Origin: Chelydra serpentina
Lineage: Eukaryota; Chordata; Testudines; Chelydridae
Reading direction: 5' to 3'
DNA length: 64,000 bases
NCBI GenBank assembly: GCA_037349315.1
Contig: JBAIAC010000059.1
Span: forward strand, 27,622,501 to 27,686,500
In this document: positions 12,256 through 22,350 of the stretch, piece after piece
Layout of the letters: each line of letters begins with the position of its first letter
How positions within the stretch are numbered: the stretch's first letter is position 1
Notes under the pieces: model-generated
Seen by the model: only the letters and a program-made list of their open reading frames with translations
Told to the model about the DNA's origin: nothing
Database searches by the model: none
Position numbers and translations under genes: made by a program

Positions 12256-12346
12256 CGTGCACGCGCACACCTGATTGGAATGGATGTGAACAATACATCT
12301 CAAAGAACAAGTTATGAGAAGGTAAGTAACCGTTTTTTCTTACAGT
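12256..12346 (+). mobile_element. DIRS terminal-repeat fragment
   Basis: gcacgcgcacacctgattgg, then acatctcaaagaacaa and gtaagtaaccgtttttt, match the outer end of the right terminal repeat of the DIRS copy at 19508-19585. No coding part is attached. Confidence 0.7.
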
Positions 12347-12761
12347 TGAGCTTACAGGTAGGGTAAATTTGTAGGCCCAGTTATTACAACAGCCTCCAGG
12401 ACCACTCATCATTAATGGTGTGGACATTGCTCCAGTTATCCTGGGGCGACCTGTTTTATCTTCTGTTCCCTGGCCAATGAAGCCATTTACAGGCCGCTTG
12501 GACAAAAGATAGGAATTGTTTAACTATCGCCTCAGTAGTCGCAGAATGACTGTGCAGTGTTCATTTGGCTGTCTGAAAGCAAGAGGAGATGTTTTAGGGC
12601 TAGGTTAGAAGCTGCAGAACAAAACTTCCCTGGCATTATAGCTGCATGTTGTACTTTGCACAATATTCATGAGTAAGGGAGAAAGCCTTAACAATGGGTG
12701 GGAGCCTAAGGTGCAGAGACTTACTCAGGGGTCCTCCACTATAAAGTATAGTCCCACAGGT
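12347..12761. other. No gene or recognised repeat
   Basis: Spacer between the DIRS scrap and the solo LTR. Confidence 0.35.
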
Positions 12762-12766
12762 ATGCC

Positions 12767-13896
12767 TGTGACGGGTTACCTGCCACTCTGGGCGATGCCA
12801 CCTGATGTACTGGGGTACCACTGAGCCCACCTATTCCACCAGCCTGTGCTCTCTTACTCTGTCCTGCTGATCCAGGCCATCAAGCCTCTTCCATCACACA
12901 CATAGGTAGGGACACACCCAGCCGCAGAAAGACACAAACACTGAAATCAGCTCTACATGAGAAGACTAAATTTGGGAATTTCCCAGGACTCAATTGCACA
13001 CCCCCTCTGGGGTGCAAACCCAAAATTATATTGTCTTGCGCTGCTCAGAGAACTGTACAGCATAAGCTTATTGAAGTTCGCCCCCTCCCTCAATGCGGAG
13101 GAAGATATGCACAGCTTTTTGCCTCCCAATAATGAATTCCACAAACTGGTTTTAGAGAAAACAAAACCAAGTTTATTAACTACACAAGATAGATTATAAG
13201 GGATAGCAGACAGATCAAAGCAGATTACTGAACAAATAAAACAAACATGCAAACTAAGCTTAATACACTAAAGAAACTGGTTACAAGTAGTAATTTCTCA
13301 CACTAAATGTTGTTTTAGGCATTTCTTTCACAGGCCAGACACCTTTTCCAGCCTGGGCTCAGCTCTTCTCCCCCTTTTTGTCTTTATTTCTTAGATATTT
13401 CCAGCAGTCATCCTGGGTGGGGATTCAGTGAAAAATGAACCCTGATTAAGTTACTCCCTGGCCTTAAATAGGTTTTACATATGGCGGGAACCCCTTGTTT
13501 CCCCTGCCCTCAGTGGAAAAATGATCACATGACTCTGCAGTGTCAAAGCAGCCATGAGTTAACAGTTGTTTGTAGCATCCCAGGAAACGTCTCAGGAAGG
13601 TGGGAGAGTAGCATCTTCAAGACCTATTGTTCTCCCTAATGGCCCATCCAGACTGATTGCATTCTGTCTGGTGGACATTCCCCGGGTGTAAACCCACTTG
13701 TAATTGATACATAGTCAATATTCCTAACTTCAGATACAGAAATGATTCATGCATACAAATAGGATAATCATATTCAGTAAATTATAACCTTTCCAATGAT
13801 ACCTCACAAGACCCTTCTTGCATAAAATGCATCTTAGATATGCTATAATCATATTATAACAATATTTCTATGAAGGATTTGGGGTGTAGTGTTACA
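12767..13896. mobile_element. Solo LTR, 1,130 bp, with 5-bp target duplication
   Basis: Begins TGTGACGG and ends GTGTTACA (TG...CA ends). It is flanked by exact ATGCC at 12762-12766 and 13897-13901. No gag or pol is nearby, so it is a solo LTR left by recombination. A 5-bp duplication fits a Gypsy-type element or some endogenous retroviruses; which one cannot be told here. Related sequence occurs at 32404-33055 and 43270-44090. Confidence 0.8.
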
Positions 13897-14030
13897 ATGC
13901 CTTTTGTTTTTATTTTGAGTCTGAAGCTTGAAAATGTGCAACTGTATATCCAGTTGTTATTGAGGGGGTGTGGTGGATTGGACTGTGAGCATTGCAGTTG
14001 TTTTTATGGGATGTAGAAGGGGAAAATAAC

Positions 14031-14673
14031 TCCTTATTTTATCTTGTCTTGTGCTTTTACACTTTAGTAAAAGCCTATAGAAAATTATGGTTTTCTTGTG
14101 TACCTTGCATTGCAACTTCTTTATTAATTTGTAATGGTTTATTGCACACATGATTCCATTAAATATTAACCAAAAATATAAAATGTTGTGAGACTCATGA
14201 TAAAATATCTAGAGTTGACAACACCGCTAAAATACACTGAAAAAGAGAAAACAACACAGTCATTATCTAGTGGCAGCAGGGGGAGAGAAGGAAGGTGGGT
14301 CTCAAGTTTAGGTTATGTAACCCACACCCACTTAATGTGGCTCTCTCTCCCTCCTTATTTTATCTTGTCTGTGCTTTTACAGTTTAGTAAAAGCCTATGG
14401 AAAATTATGGTTTTCTTGTGTACCTTGCATTGCAGCTTCTTTATTAATTTGTAATGGTTTATTGCACACATGATTCCATTAAATATTAACCAAAAATATA
14501 AAATGTTGTGAGACTCATGATAAAATATCTAGAGTTGACAACACCGCTAAAATACACTGAAAAAGAGAAAACAACACAGTCATTATCTAGTGGCAGCAGG
14601 GGGAGAGAAGGAAGGTGTGTCTCAGGATTAGGTTATGTAACCCACACCCACTTAATGTGGCTCTCTCTCCCTC
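14031..14673. repeat. Tandem duplication, two copies of a 320-321-bp unit
   Basis: 14031-14351 and 14352-14673 are nearly identical, for example tccttattttatcttgtct at both starts and ccacacccacttaatgtggc near both ends. Differences are single bases and one short indel. The piece gactcatgataaaatatcta also occurs, complemented and diverged, at 31029-31075, so the unit includes part of a dispersed repeat. Confidence 0.9.
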
Positions 14674-14674
14674 C

Positions 14675-15545
14675 CTGGTGGTGGACCTGGCATGGATGGA
14701 AGCTTGGCAAAACATCTATTCAGTGGCCTCCTCTGCCCAGATCAACTGGGTCAAGAACTCTGGTCTGATGGTCTGGGACGGTTGACAGGTAGACTCCCTC
14801 CCACCCATGCTTTGTGCCATTCTGTAGGGTGTGGATCTCCCAAGACTTCTTTGAGCTGCTGGTCTTTTAACAGGACCTCTCAAGACCGGGAAGCTAGTTT
14901 CAACGACCAGGTCCATGGCAGCCACTAAGAGGGAGAATTTCCTGGAAGAACCCCTGCTACACAAACCCATCTACATATGTAGGTGGCAGAGTTCCTTTTG
15001 GTGTGCCGGAGGTTAGCCCTGGCTGATGGCACCAGAATCTGAGACCTCCTGGACTACAGTCAGAGGAACTGGGTGGACCCTGTGATGCTCAGCCAGTGCT
15101 TGGGTTTGTCCACACCGAGGGCCCCCATCATGTGTTCCAGGAGATGAGGGAAGCCTTGCCTCCTGCTTCTCTTCCTTTCCTTGAACAGGTCCTGCAGGAG
15201 AGTGATCTCCGCCCACCCCTCACATTAAGTCCTGAGGAACTTGTGTTTGGGCCCCTGCAGTGTGATCTTGCCTGGCCATCCTGGATGCACTACCTGTGTT
15301 GGCAGCACAATATCCAGCCAGTCTGCCTCCAAACCACACCCAGAGAACAGCTGCACATGCTCGTGCTTCATACCATTCACTTGCTTGCCCTTGTGTCCTA
15401 CCCCGGCACCAACTGGCAGGACCTGTTGCTACCTGAGGAGGGCGAGGAGGCACCCTGTACTCCACTCTGGTTTCATGGCTTGCTGGGGATATTAGCCTCC
15501 TATTGATCTCCGGGTCCACCAACACCCACTTCGCAGATTGGCTCT
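14675..15545 (+). pseudogene. Tx1-like LINE ORF2 C-terminal fragment
   Basis: Frames read AQINWVKNSGLMVWDG near 14740, then REALPPASLPFLEQVLQESD, LSPEELVFGPLQCDL, LHTIHLLALVSYPGTNWQDL (within the open frame 15096-15506) and GDISLLLISGSTNTHFADW. These resemble the region after the RT in Tx1-type LINEs, including the block usually read as LHGAVSTG. Several stops interrupt it. It is joined directly to the DIRS gag at about 15545. Confidence 0.6.
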
Positions 15546-15549
15546 CATT

Positions 15550-16239
15550 ATGAACCTGCAGGTGGAAGAGGTCGTGGAGCTCAAGAACCCGGTAGCGGAC
15601 ACCTTGACAGCCGGTGCCCCCACCCGGGTAGCCCTACCGTTTGTGTGGGCGATATACACCAACGCCACTTCAATTTGGCAATCTCCGGCTTCAAGACCCC
15701 CCACTGCCAGGGGGGTAGAGAGAAAATACATGGCGCCCCCGAAAGACTTCGAGTACCTGTACACTCACCCTCAACCGTGCTCCCTGGTCGTTCAATCTGT
15801 GAATGAGAGGGAAAGGCATAACCAACAGGCCTCTCCTCTGGCTCTTTTCGGAAGAAAGATCTACTCTGGAGGCAGCCTTCAGCTCAGAGCGGCTAATCAG
15901 CAAGCCTGCCTGAGTCGTTACAATTACAGCACCTGGAACTCCATGCAAAAATTCAAAGAATTTGTGCCCCAGGAGTCCAGGCAAGAATACTCAGCCCTAA
16001 TAGAGGAGGGCAAAGAGGTGGCCAGAATATCATTACAGGCCTCCTTCGACATGGCTCTCTCAGCGGCCAGAACACTAGCTTCAGGAATTGCCATACGGCG
16101 TTTCTCCTGGCGTCAGTCCTCCCCCCTCCCCCCGGAGGTACAGTATACTATTCAGGACTTTCCCTTTAATGGGCAGGGCCTGTTTTCCGAGAAAACGGTC
16201 TTGAGGCTGCAGACCCTAAGTGACGGTCACACCATATGA
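15550..16239 (+). CDS. DIRS gag-like protein, N-terminally truncated
   Basis: An open frame reads MNLQVEEVVELKNPVADTLT, with ERKYMAPPKDFEYLYTHPQP, LFGRKIYSGGSLQL and QYTIQDFPFNGQGLF. I recognise these blocks from vertebrate DIRS gag proteins (capsid-like, with ALFGRKIYS and IQDLPF-type motifs). The frame stops at TGA 16237-16239 and overlaps the next frame by 4 nt. The usual N-terminal half is missing because of the breakpoint near 15545. Confidence 0.7.
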   Translation: MNLQVEEVVELKNPVADTLTAGAPTRVALPFVWAIYTNATSIWQSPASRPPTARGVERKYMAPPKDFEYLYTHPQPCSLVVQSVNERERHNQQASPLALFGRKIYSGGSLQLRAANQQACLSRYNYSTWNSMQKFKEFVPQESRQEYSALIEEGKEVARISLQASFDMALSAARTLASGIAIRRFSWRQSSPLPPEVQYTIQDFPFNGQGLFSEKTVLRLQTLSDGHTI

Positions 16240-17006
16240 ACACTGGGGATGCATACCCCCATCACGCAGCGCCGGCCGGCCGGCCCTTCACGCAGCGCCC
16301 CTACACCACACCCAGGCCTAAACAGGACTTCTCAGGAAGGCGAGGCCGGGGTGGTAGGAGGAGACAGTCGGGTCATCACATGGGCCAGAACCAGGGCCCA
16401 CCCCACCCCCCCAAACCATCGGCGGGGCCCCAGCAAGCTTTTGAAGCCACGCCTGAGGGCGGAGCACAGGTCTCCATACAAGACCCGTCCTCTCCTTTCA
16501 GAGACCATCTTTCCCATCTTAGGGACCCGTCTCACGAGCAACTCCTGATTCAGGACGTGCAAACGCTCCTCTCTACAGGGGCAATAGAGGAGGTTCCAAG
16601 GGAGTTCAGGGGTAAAGGGTTCTGTTCCTGTTATTTCCTGATCCCCAAATCAAAAGGGGGGTTCTACGTCCTATCCTGGACTCAACAAATTTATGGTAAA
16701 GTTGAAGATCCACATGGTTTTCCCCTCGGTTCTATGATCCCTTCCCTAGACCCTGGAGACTGGTACGCTGCCCTCGATATGAAGGACGCATATTTCCATA
16801 TTTCAATCTACCCACCATACAGACGTTTTCCTCCGCTTTGTGGTAGACCAATGACACTTCCAATTCGCCGCCTTTCCCTTCGGCCTATCCATGGCACCAA
16901 GGGTGTTCACAAAGTGCATGGCCATTGTGACGGCCTCTCTTCGTCGACGGCGGATTCAAGTGTTCCCATTCCTCGACGGATGACTTATCCGCAGCAACTC
17001 CAGTAG
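16236..17006 (+). pseudogene. DIRS reverse transcriptase, broken
   Basis: The open frame contains the linker SIQDPSSPFRDHLSHLRDPS and RT blocks AIEEVPREFRGKGFCSCYFL, IPKSKGGF and YAALDMKDAYFHISI. It shifts frame before the catalytic box. There the sequence at 16951-17000 reads IQVFPFLDG followed by TGA, where an active enzyme has a Y-L-D-D-W box. The second catalytic Asp is lost, so the enzyme is dead. Length is about half that of an intact RT domain. Confidence 0.8.
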
Positions 17007-17174
17007 CCAAGTCCAGTCGCAGGTTCAGATGGCCATGAGCATGTTCAGATAGCTTGGCCTGCTCCTGAATGTAGAGAAGTCCACTTTGGAATCAACCCAA
17101 AGGTTAGACTTATAGCGGTAATCCTGGACTCGACTCTCGCGACAGCTCGAAGCTGCCTAAGCCTGCTGGATCAC

Positions 17175-18176
17175 ATGGTGTCCTGCACATGCGTGACCAG
17201 ACACGCCAGATTACGCCTCTGTCCGTTCCAGGCATGCCTCTTGTCAGCATACCACCCACGCAGAGACAGCATGGGCGTGGTACTGAAGGTGCCATCGAAG
17301 CTCCTAGCCTCCCTAGATCGGTGGCTAGGCCCCAAGAAGGTGATGGAAGGGGTGCCATTCCAGGCCCCACAGCCCTCCCTGGCCCTGACCACGAATGCAT
17401 CACCCCTCGGTTGGGGGGGGGGGGGGCACCTGAAAAGTCTTCAGACACAAGGTCTGTGGTCGGTTCAGGAATTAGCCCTCCACATCAAAGTAAGGGAACT
17501 GCGGGCAGTGCGCAGTGCCTGCCAAGCCTTTTCCAAGCACCTTCAGGGCTGTTGTGATGCAGTCCTCACGGACAACACAATGGCCATGTTTTCTATCAAC
17601 AGGCGAGGAGGGGCACATTTGTCCCCGCTCTGCCAGGAAGCCATGCGATTGTGGGAGTTCTGCATACCCCACCCCTTCCTCCTGGTGGCCTCCCCTTTCC
17701 CAGGGGTTCAGAACACCTTGGCGGACCGCCTCAGCAGATCCTTCCAGGCGCTGGAGTGGTCCATTCACCCGGATGTTATCCACTCTGTCTTCCGGAGCTG
17801 GGGATTTCCCCACATACACCTGTTCGCGACTCGCGTTAACCGGAAGGGCCATGTGTTCTGCTCGCTTCAGGGACGCTCCCCAGGCTCCCCGATAGACGCT
17901 TTTCTCCTGCCTTGGACAGACCACCTGTCCTATGCCTTTCCACCTGTACTGCTAGTCCACAGGGTCCTGCTCAAGTTACTCAGGGACAGGGCCCGCCTAA
18001 TCCTGATCGCTCCGGCGTGGCCCAGGCAGCACTGGTACACCACTCTCCTAGAGCTCTCAGTGACCGCCACAATCACTCTTCCGTTGTGGCCGGACCTGAT
18101 TACTCAGGACCACGGCAGGCTTCGTCATCCCGAACTGCAGTCTCTCCACCTCACAGCGTGGCTGCTGCATGGCTGA
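17175..18176 (+). CDS. DIRS RNase H region, catalytic residue changed
   Basis: The 333-codon open frame contains LALTTNASPLGWG, VRELRAV, AVLTDNTMA and NTLADRLSR, the four RNase H blocks. The first catalytic Asp (usually TDAS) is Asn here. The following HIHLFATRVNRK and LLKLLRDRARLILIAPAWP are typical of DIRS polyproteins between RNase H and the recombinase. A 15-nt G run at 17408-17424 lies within the frame and may mark a slippage site. The frame overlaps the recombinase frame at 17912-18176. Confidence 0.8.
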   Translation: MVSCTCVTRHARLRLCPFQACLLSAYHPRRDSMGVVLKVPSKLLASLDRWLGPKKVMEGVPFQAPQPSLALTTNASPLGWGGGGHLKSLQTQGLWSVQELALHIKVRELRAVRSACQAFSKHLQGCCDAVLTDNTMAMFSINRRGGAHLSPLCQEAMRLWEFCIPHPFLLVASPFPGVQNTLADRLSRSFQALEWSIHPDVIHSVFRSWGFPHIHLFATRVNRKGHVFCSLQGRSPGSPIDAFLLPWTDHLSYAFPPVLLVHRVLLKLLRDRARLILIAPAWPRQHWYTTLLELSVTATITLPLWPDLITQDHGRLRHPELQSLHLTAWLLHG

Positions 18177-19225
18177 ACCAGTCTGAGTTGCATTGTTCCA
18201 GCCCAGTTCAACAAGTCTTGCTAAGTAGCAGGAACCCCTCTACCAGGTCAACCTACTCAGCCAAGTGGAAACGTTTTTCCTGCTGGTGCGGCCCTCGGAG
18301 TATCAACCCTTCGCAGGTGCCGGTGCATACCATTCTGGACTACCTCCTGTCTCTCAAGGATCAGGGTCTAGAGCTTTCTTCGTTGAAAGTCCACCTGGCG
18401 GCAATCTCGGCCTTTCACCCTGGCGTGATTGGCCGCTCAATCTTTTCCAACCCCATGGTCAGCAGGTTCCTCAAGGGGTTAGAGCGATTGTATCCTTTAG
18501 TTCGCCATCTGGTCCCTACTTGGGACCTCAACCTTGTGATAACTAGGCTCATGGGGGCCCCATTTGAGCCTATGACTACCTGCTCGCTCCTGTACCTCTC
18601 CTGGAAGACTGCCTTCCTGGTAGCCATTACCTCGGTGAGGCGCGTATCTGAACTCAGAGCACTCACTTCGGAACCCCCTTACACGGTGTTCCACAAGGAC
18701 AAGGTACAGCTGCGACCACACCCGGCCTTCCCTCCCAAGGTAGTGTCGGCCTTTCATATTAACCAGGACATTTTTCTGCCGGTCTTCTACCCGAAGCCGC
18801 ACGCCTCTCCAAGGGAGCAACAACTTCACTCCCTGGACATCCGTAGGGCCCTCGCCTTCTACATCGAGCGGACGAAGCCCTTTCAGAAAATGACTCAACT
18901 GTTCGTTGCTGTGGTAGACCGGATGAAGGCCCTCCCAGTCTCCTCCCAATGCATCTCTTCCTGGATCACGTCGTGTCTCCGGGCGTGTTATGACTTGGCT
19001 GGTGTTCCCACCACGCACACTACTGCCCACTTCACCCGAGCTCAAGCCTCGTCCTCCGCCTTCCTGGCGCATATACCTATACAGGAGATATGTAGGGCAG
19101 CAACCTGGTCATCGGTGCACACCTTTGCCTCTCATTATGCCATAGTCCAGCATTCCAGAGAGGACGCTGTGCTTGGTTCAGCAGTCCTGCATTCTGCGGT
19201 ATCTCACTCCGACCACACCGCCTAG
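17912..19225 (+). CDS. DIRS tyrosine recombinase, open frame of 437 codons
   Basis: Tyrosine recombinases cut and rejoin DNA through a covalent tyrosine link; in DIRS they integrate circular cDNA. The core-binding domain starts near SRNPSTRSTYSAKWKRF and continues with ILDYLLSLKDQGLELSSLKV. Catalytic residues are visible: Arg in ITSVRRVSELRA, His and Arg in TAHFTRAQASS, and Tyr in VHTFASHYAI, in the order R-H-R-Y. No stop interrupts it. Similar but decayed copies lie at 2874-3386 and 60318-61050. The true start is probably downstream of the first codon of the open frame. Confidence 0.85.
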   Translation: MDRPPVLCLSTCTASPQGPAQVTQGQGPPNPDRSGVAQAALVHHSPRALSDRHNHSSVVAGPDYSGPRQASSSRTAVSPPHSVAAAWLNQSELHCSSPVQQVLLSSRNPSTRSTYSAKWKRFSCWCGPRSINPSQVPVHTILDYLLSLKDQGLELSSLKVHLAAISAFHPGVIGRSIFSNPMVSRFLKGLERLYPLVRHLVPTWDLNLVITRLMGAPFEPMTTCSLLYLSWKTAFLVAITSVRRVSELRALTSEPPYTVFHKDKVQLRPHPAFPPKVVSAFHINQDIFLPVFYPKPHASPREQQLHSLDIRRALAFYIERTKPFQKMTQLFVAVVDRMKALPVSSQCISSWITSCLRACYDLAGVPTTHTTAHFTRAQASSSAFLAHIPIQEICRAATWSSVHTFASHYAIVQHSREDAVLGSAVLHSAVSHSDHTA

Positions 19226-19586
19226 GCAAGGCTTGGGAGTCACCTAATTGGAATACATATGAGCAAGCACTCGAAGAAGAAAAGACGGTTACTCACTGTA
19301 GTAACTGTTGTTCTTCGAGATGTGTTGCGCATATCTATTCCAAACCTGCCCTCCATCCCCACTGTCGGAGTAGCCAGCAAGAAGGAACTGAGAGGGCGCT
19401 GGGCCGGCTGAGGTATATATCAGGTGCCGCAACGGCGCCACTCCAAGGGGCGCCAGCCGGCCCACCGAGTGTTGCTAGGGTAAAAATCTTCCGACGATCG
19501 TGCACGCTGCGCGCGCACACCTAATTGGAATAGATATGAGCAACACATCTCGAAGACCAACAGTTACTACGGTGAGTAACCATCTT

Positions 19587-20193
19587 TTTCTATCTATGGG
19601 CATTAGGGGAGGCAGTTTCCTCTGCCACTCAACTCCCAGCATAAACCACCTCGGGTGACACATCTGTCTGTGGGCACCACACTCCAAGGCAGATTCAACA
19701 GGAAAGTTCCAAGTTCCATTGGCCAGAAGTCACCTGAAGTCACCAGCCTAGTGCTATCAGGAGCATACAGGATTAGATAAACGCAGTGCCGTTTAGTGCG
19801 ATTGCAGGCACAACTCTCTCTCATGTGACAAACACCTGTCTCCTCAGCCTGCAGCTCCAAGACTTTGCCCCTTCTGTACCCCTGATAAATCAGTTTATAG
19901 CGCTCCAACTTGGCTGTCCTGACCGTACAGAGGCCAGTTACTCGGGCCAGCGTGGCATCCTGCCCCCACACAATGATTGATAACCCAACCTCCCCATTCC
20001 CCGCCTGCCCCCCAATTCGCTCCCCTGCCCACGCGGATAAACCGCACGCCTCTGCCCCTCACCGTGGCGTCCTGCCCCACATAGCTGCTGATGACTCGGG
20101 CGCCCCCCGGGTGCCGCCGGTAGAACTGGCTGATATCATAGACCTGCCTGTCGATCACCAGCCACCGCTCCTGCGGCGGGTGCCCCCGCCCCA
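19587..20193 (-). pseudogene. Inverted partial copy of FADS1-like exon 1 plus the start of intron 1
   Basis: Read on the minus strand, 20193-19965 encodes residues 37-77 of the desaturase ([19 protein letters not shown], then HPGG and GQDAT) with A72 changed to V. The match continues through the donor into intron 1 as far as about 19587, pairing with 23930-24532 on the plus strand. The first 36 codons, the promoter and all other exons are missing, so it cannot make an enzyme. One end abuts the DIRS terminal repeat and the other a Harbinger relic. Near-identity of intron sequence shows a recent segmental event, not a retrocopy. Confidence 0.88.
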
Positions 20194-20202
20194 TATCTTA
20201 TG

Positions 20203-20700
20203 ACATGGGGGGACAGCATCTTCTTGATAGCAGCATACTCCTTCATTACAACAGCCCTGACAGTTGATTCTACTGCCACCAAACTGGTTAGCAACTGACT
20301 GGTAGCAATCAGGAGTGGCAAGCTTCCAAATGGCAATAGCCATGCATTTCTGCACACTGAGGGCTGTCATGTGTGGAGGTCTGCTGCTGCAGCTTAAGGG
20401 CAAGCTCTGCACAGAGTTCTAAGACAGTGGCTTCTAAGATCCTGACGTTCTGCCTCCCACTGCTGGTCATCGCAGGTCTGCAGCACTATCCAATCCCACC
20501 AGCCAATATTAGCTGACTGATCCAAATGCAGTGCTCCACCATGAGACGCTGTCCCAGGAAAAGATGTAAGTAAGAGAGGTGTCTGTTGTCAGCCTCCTTA
20601 GGGGCCCTTATCACCCTGGTTCTATAGTCACTGCATGTCTTTAGATTGTCTACCAGTAGTCTGTTTATATCCATGAGAGTGTGAGGATTACGGTGATCAT
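20203..20700 (-). pseudogene. PIF/Harbinger transposase fragment
   Basis: Minus-strand frames near 20412-20203 read CMAIAIWKLATPDCYQSVAN then QFGGS, continued in another frame by VRAVVMKEYAAIKKMLSPHV. This matches the helix-turn-helix part of Harbinger transposases (AIALWRLAT ... FGVGKSTV). Frameshifts and loss of the DDE part make it a relic. It abuts the inverted exon-1 copy. Confidence 0.65.
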
Positions 20701-21590
20701 CGGCATTTCCTCCATGCTGCCTGACAGTGCTTTAAAAATGCCACTGCATCATAGAAACAGGAAGGATGATTAGGTGAGGTAAGCTGGCTATCCCTCTGTA
20801 GTACTCCCTTTGGGAGCACTGCTCCTGTCTCAGAATCCAGGGCACAGCCCTCCTCCAGCTGTGCAGTTCAGGGTGTCTGCCCCCTTGCAGTCAGGGTGAA
20901 GTGGGGATCTGCCTTACCACATGGTGAAACAAGGAGTCACGGAAATTATTTTGTTTGACTACAAACTCCATAATTCCATTACTTTCCAGTAAAAATATCA
21001 AAATGCAGAGCTCAGAACATCTCAAAAGGCATGCGGCAGAGCTGCGGAACAATGTACCATGGGAAACCTGACCAAAATGCTGAGCAATCATTGTGAAACA
21101 CGGCTGTGCTGCATGGCCACATAGATATAATGCAACATTAACTTGATCACAGGATAACAATGTGGTGTGTATCAGCTGATTGCGCAATGGTTATTGCAGA
21201 TCACTTAACACAGAAAAACAAAATCTGCGCCAAGTTAAAAGTGTAGACATGCCCCGAGTCTGAACACTGGCAACCCCACGGATGTGAAACCGTATTCTAA
21301 CTTGCAAAACAAGAATACCCTTATAAAACCAAGAGGCTGCTGACACTAGTATTTGTTTGTATTTGTATGTGGGCAAGTTTTCCATTGCAGACAGTTACTT
21401 ATGCAGTCGTTTTGTATGAACAAATGTGGATTGCCTCAGCTTGTGTTCTCTTCTGGTTCCCAATGAGGGTTCCCATCTGTTTTATTTGTGTCTTGGGATG
21501 TGTTGTGTTTATGGCTCTTAGACAGTATATCATAGTGACCTGTGTGTGTGAGAGTAACAGAAACATGTTATTCTGATATAGTGGGTGATC
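20701..21590. other. No gene or recognised repeat
   Basis: Short ORFs without recognisable content. Confidence 0.35.
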
Positions 21591-22350
21591 ACTGGCACAC
21601 TATACTCTGTCAGCTTCTCAACGACTGGTCTGTGGACTGGTGCCAGTCTGTGCAGCCTCCTTGCCAGTGCCTGAGATTTCCCTGACACATAATATTAATA
21701 TTTAAAATGTAAAGGTTTTTTGTATTCCGTTTTACATGACTGTATTCATTCAATTATTTCTGAACATTAAAAAATAAACTGACTGGGCTGATATCGGTTG
21801 CCATGGTGCTCATATGCAAAGCACATTAGTTCACATTTGTTGAAAGGAAGTAGTTAACAGAAAGCGGCAAGCAAAATTCAAGTTCTAGCAAAGCTTTTCC
21901 TAAATCAGACAATGTCATTGTCAAAGCAGTTACCTCTGAATCTATTTTTCAGAACTAACAAAAGTTCAGAAAAACAGAATAGAGATGTGAGTGTCTCTGA
22001 ACATGATAAGGAAGAAGGATTAGAAAAGAAAAGGAAACGTTTGGCCTTCAATCGAAAATACAATTAGTCTTATATTAAGGATGGGTTTGTTGCAAGTAGG
22101 GCTGTCGATTAATCGCAGTTAACTCACGTGAGAGAGGGTGCTAAACTGTGGGCTTCTATGGTAACATTTCTGGGTTTTGACCTGTAGGTGGGAGTATTCA
22201 CATACTTTTTTGATTGGTCAGAAAAATGGAATGCCTTTTCTGGGATCTGAAACTCTATTTTCATAGTCACCTTTTGCTGACCCCTTCGACATAGTCTGTG
22301 AACCTCCAGGGGTCCATGGACCACAGGTTGAAAGCCACTGTCCTATAACA
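21591..22350. mobile_element. Degraded hAT fragments (several pieces)
   Basis: At 21605-21680, cttctcaacgactggtctgt resembles a hAT MITE end. At 21960-22070 a plus-strand frame reads KKRKRLAFNRKYN, like the N-terminus of hAT (Charlie/GTF2IRD2-like) proteins. At 22098-22130, agggctgtcgattaatcgca belongs to a dispersed family. At 22295-22348 a minus-strand hAT end reads cagtggctttcaacctgtgg. Boundaries are blurred. Confidence 0.5.

Larger units (their letters stand above)
15541..19586 (+). mobile_element. DIRS-type tyrosine recombinase retrotransposon, 5'-truncated
   Basis: Order: gag, RT, RNase H, tyrosine recombinase, then an internal complementary region (19235-19340) and a right terminal repeat ending near 19585. 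There is no left terminal repeat; the 5' end is fused to a Tx1-like fragment. DIRS elements integrate by recombinase through a circular intermediate and leave no target duplication. With the left end, RT and RNase H damaged, this copy cannot move by itself. Confidence 0.9.

Noticed and set aside
17912..19225. Phage- or bacterial-type integrase gained by transfer
   Set aside because: Its order after gag, RT and RNase H and the terminal repeats fit a DIRS retrotransposon.
19895..20194. Minus-strand exon 1 as a working head-to-head FADS gene
   Set aside because: Codons 1-36 and the promoter are absent, and I see no further FADS exons on the minus strand down to position 1.
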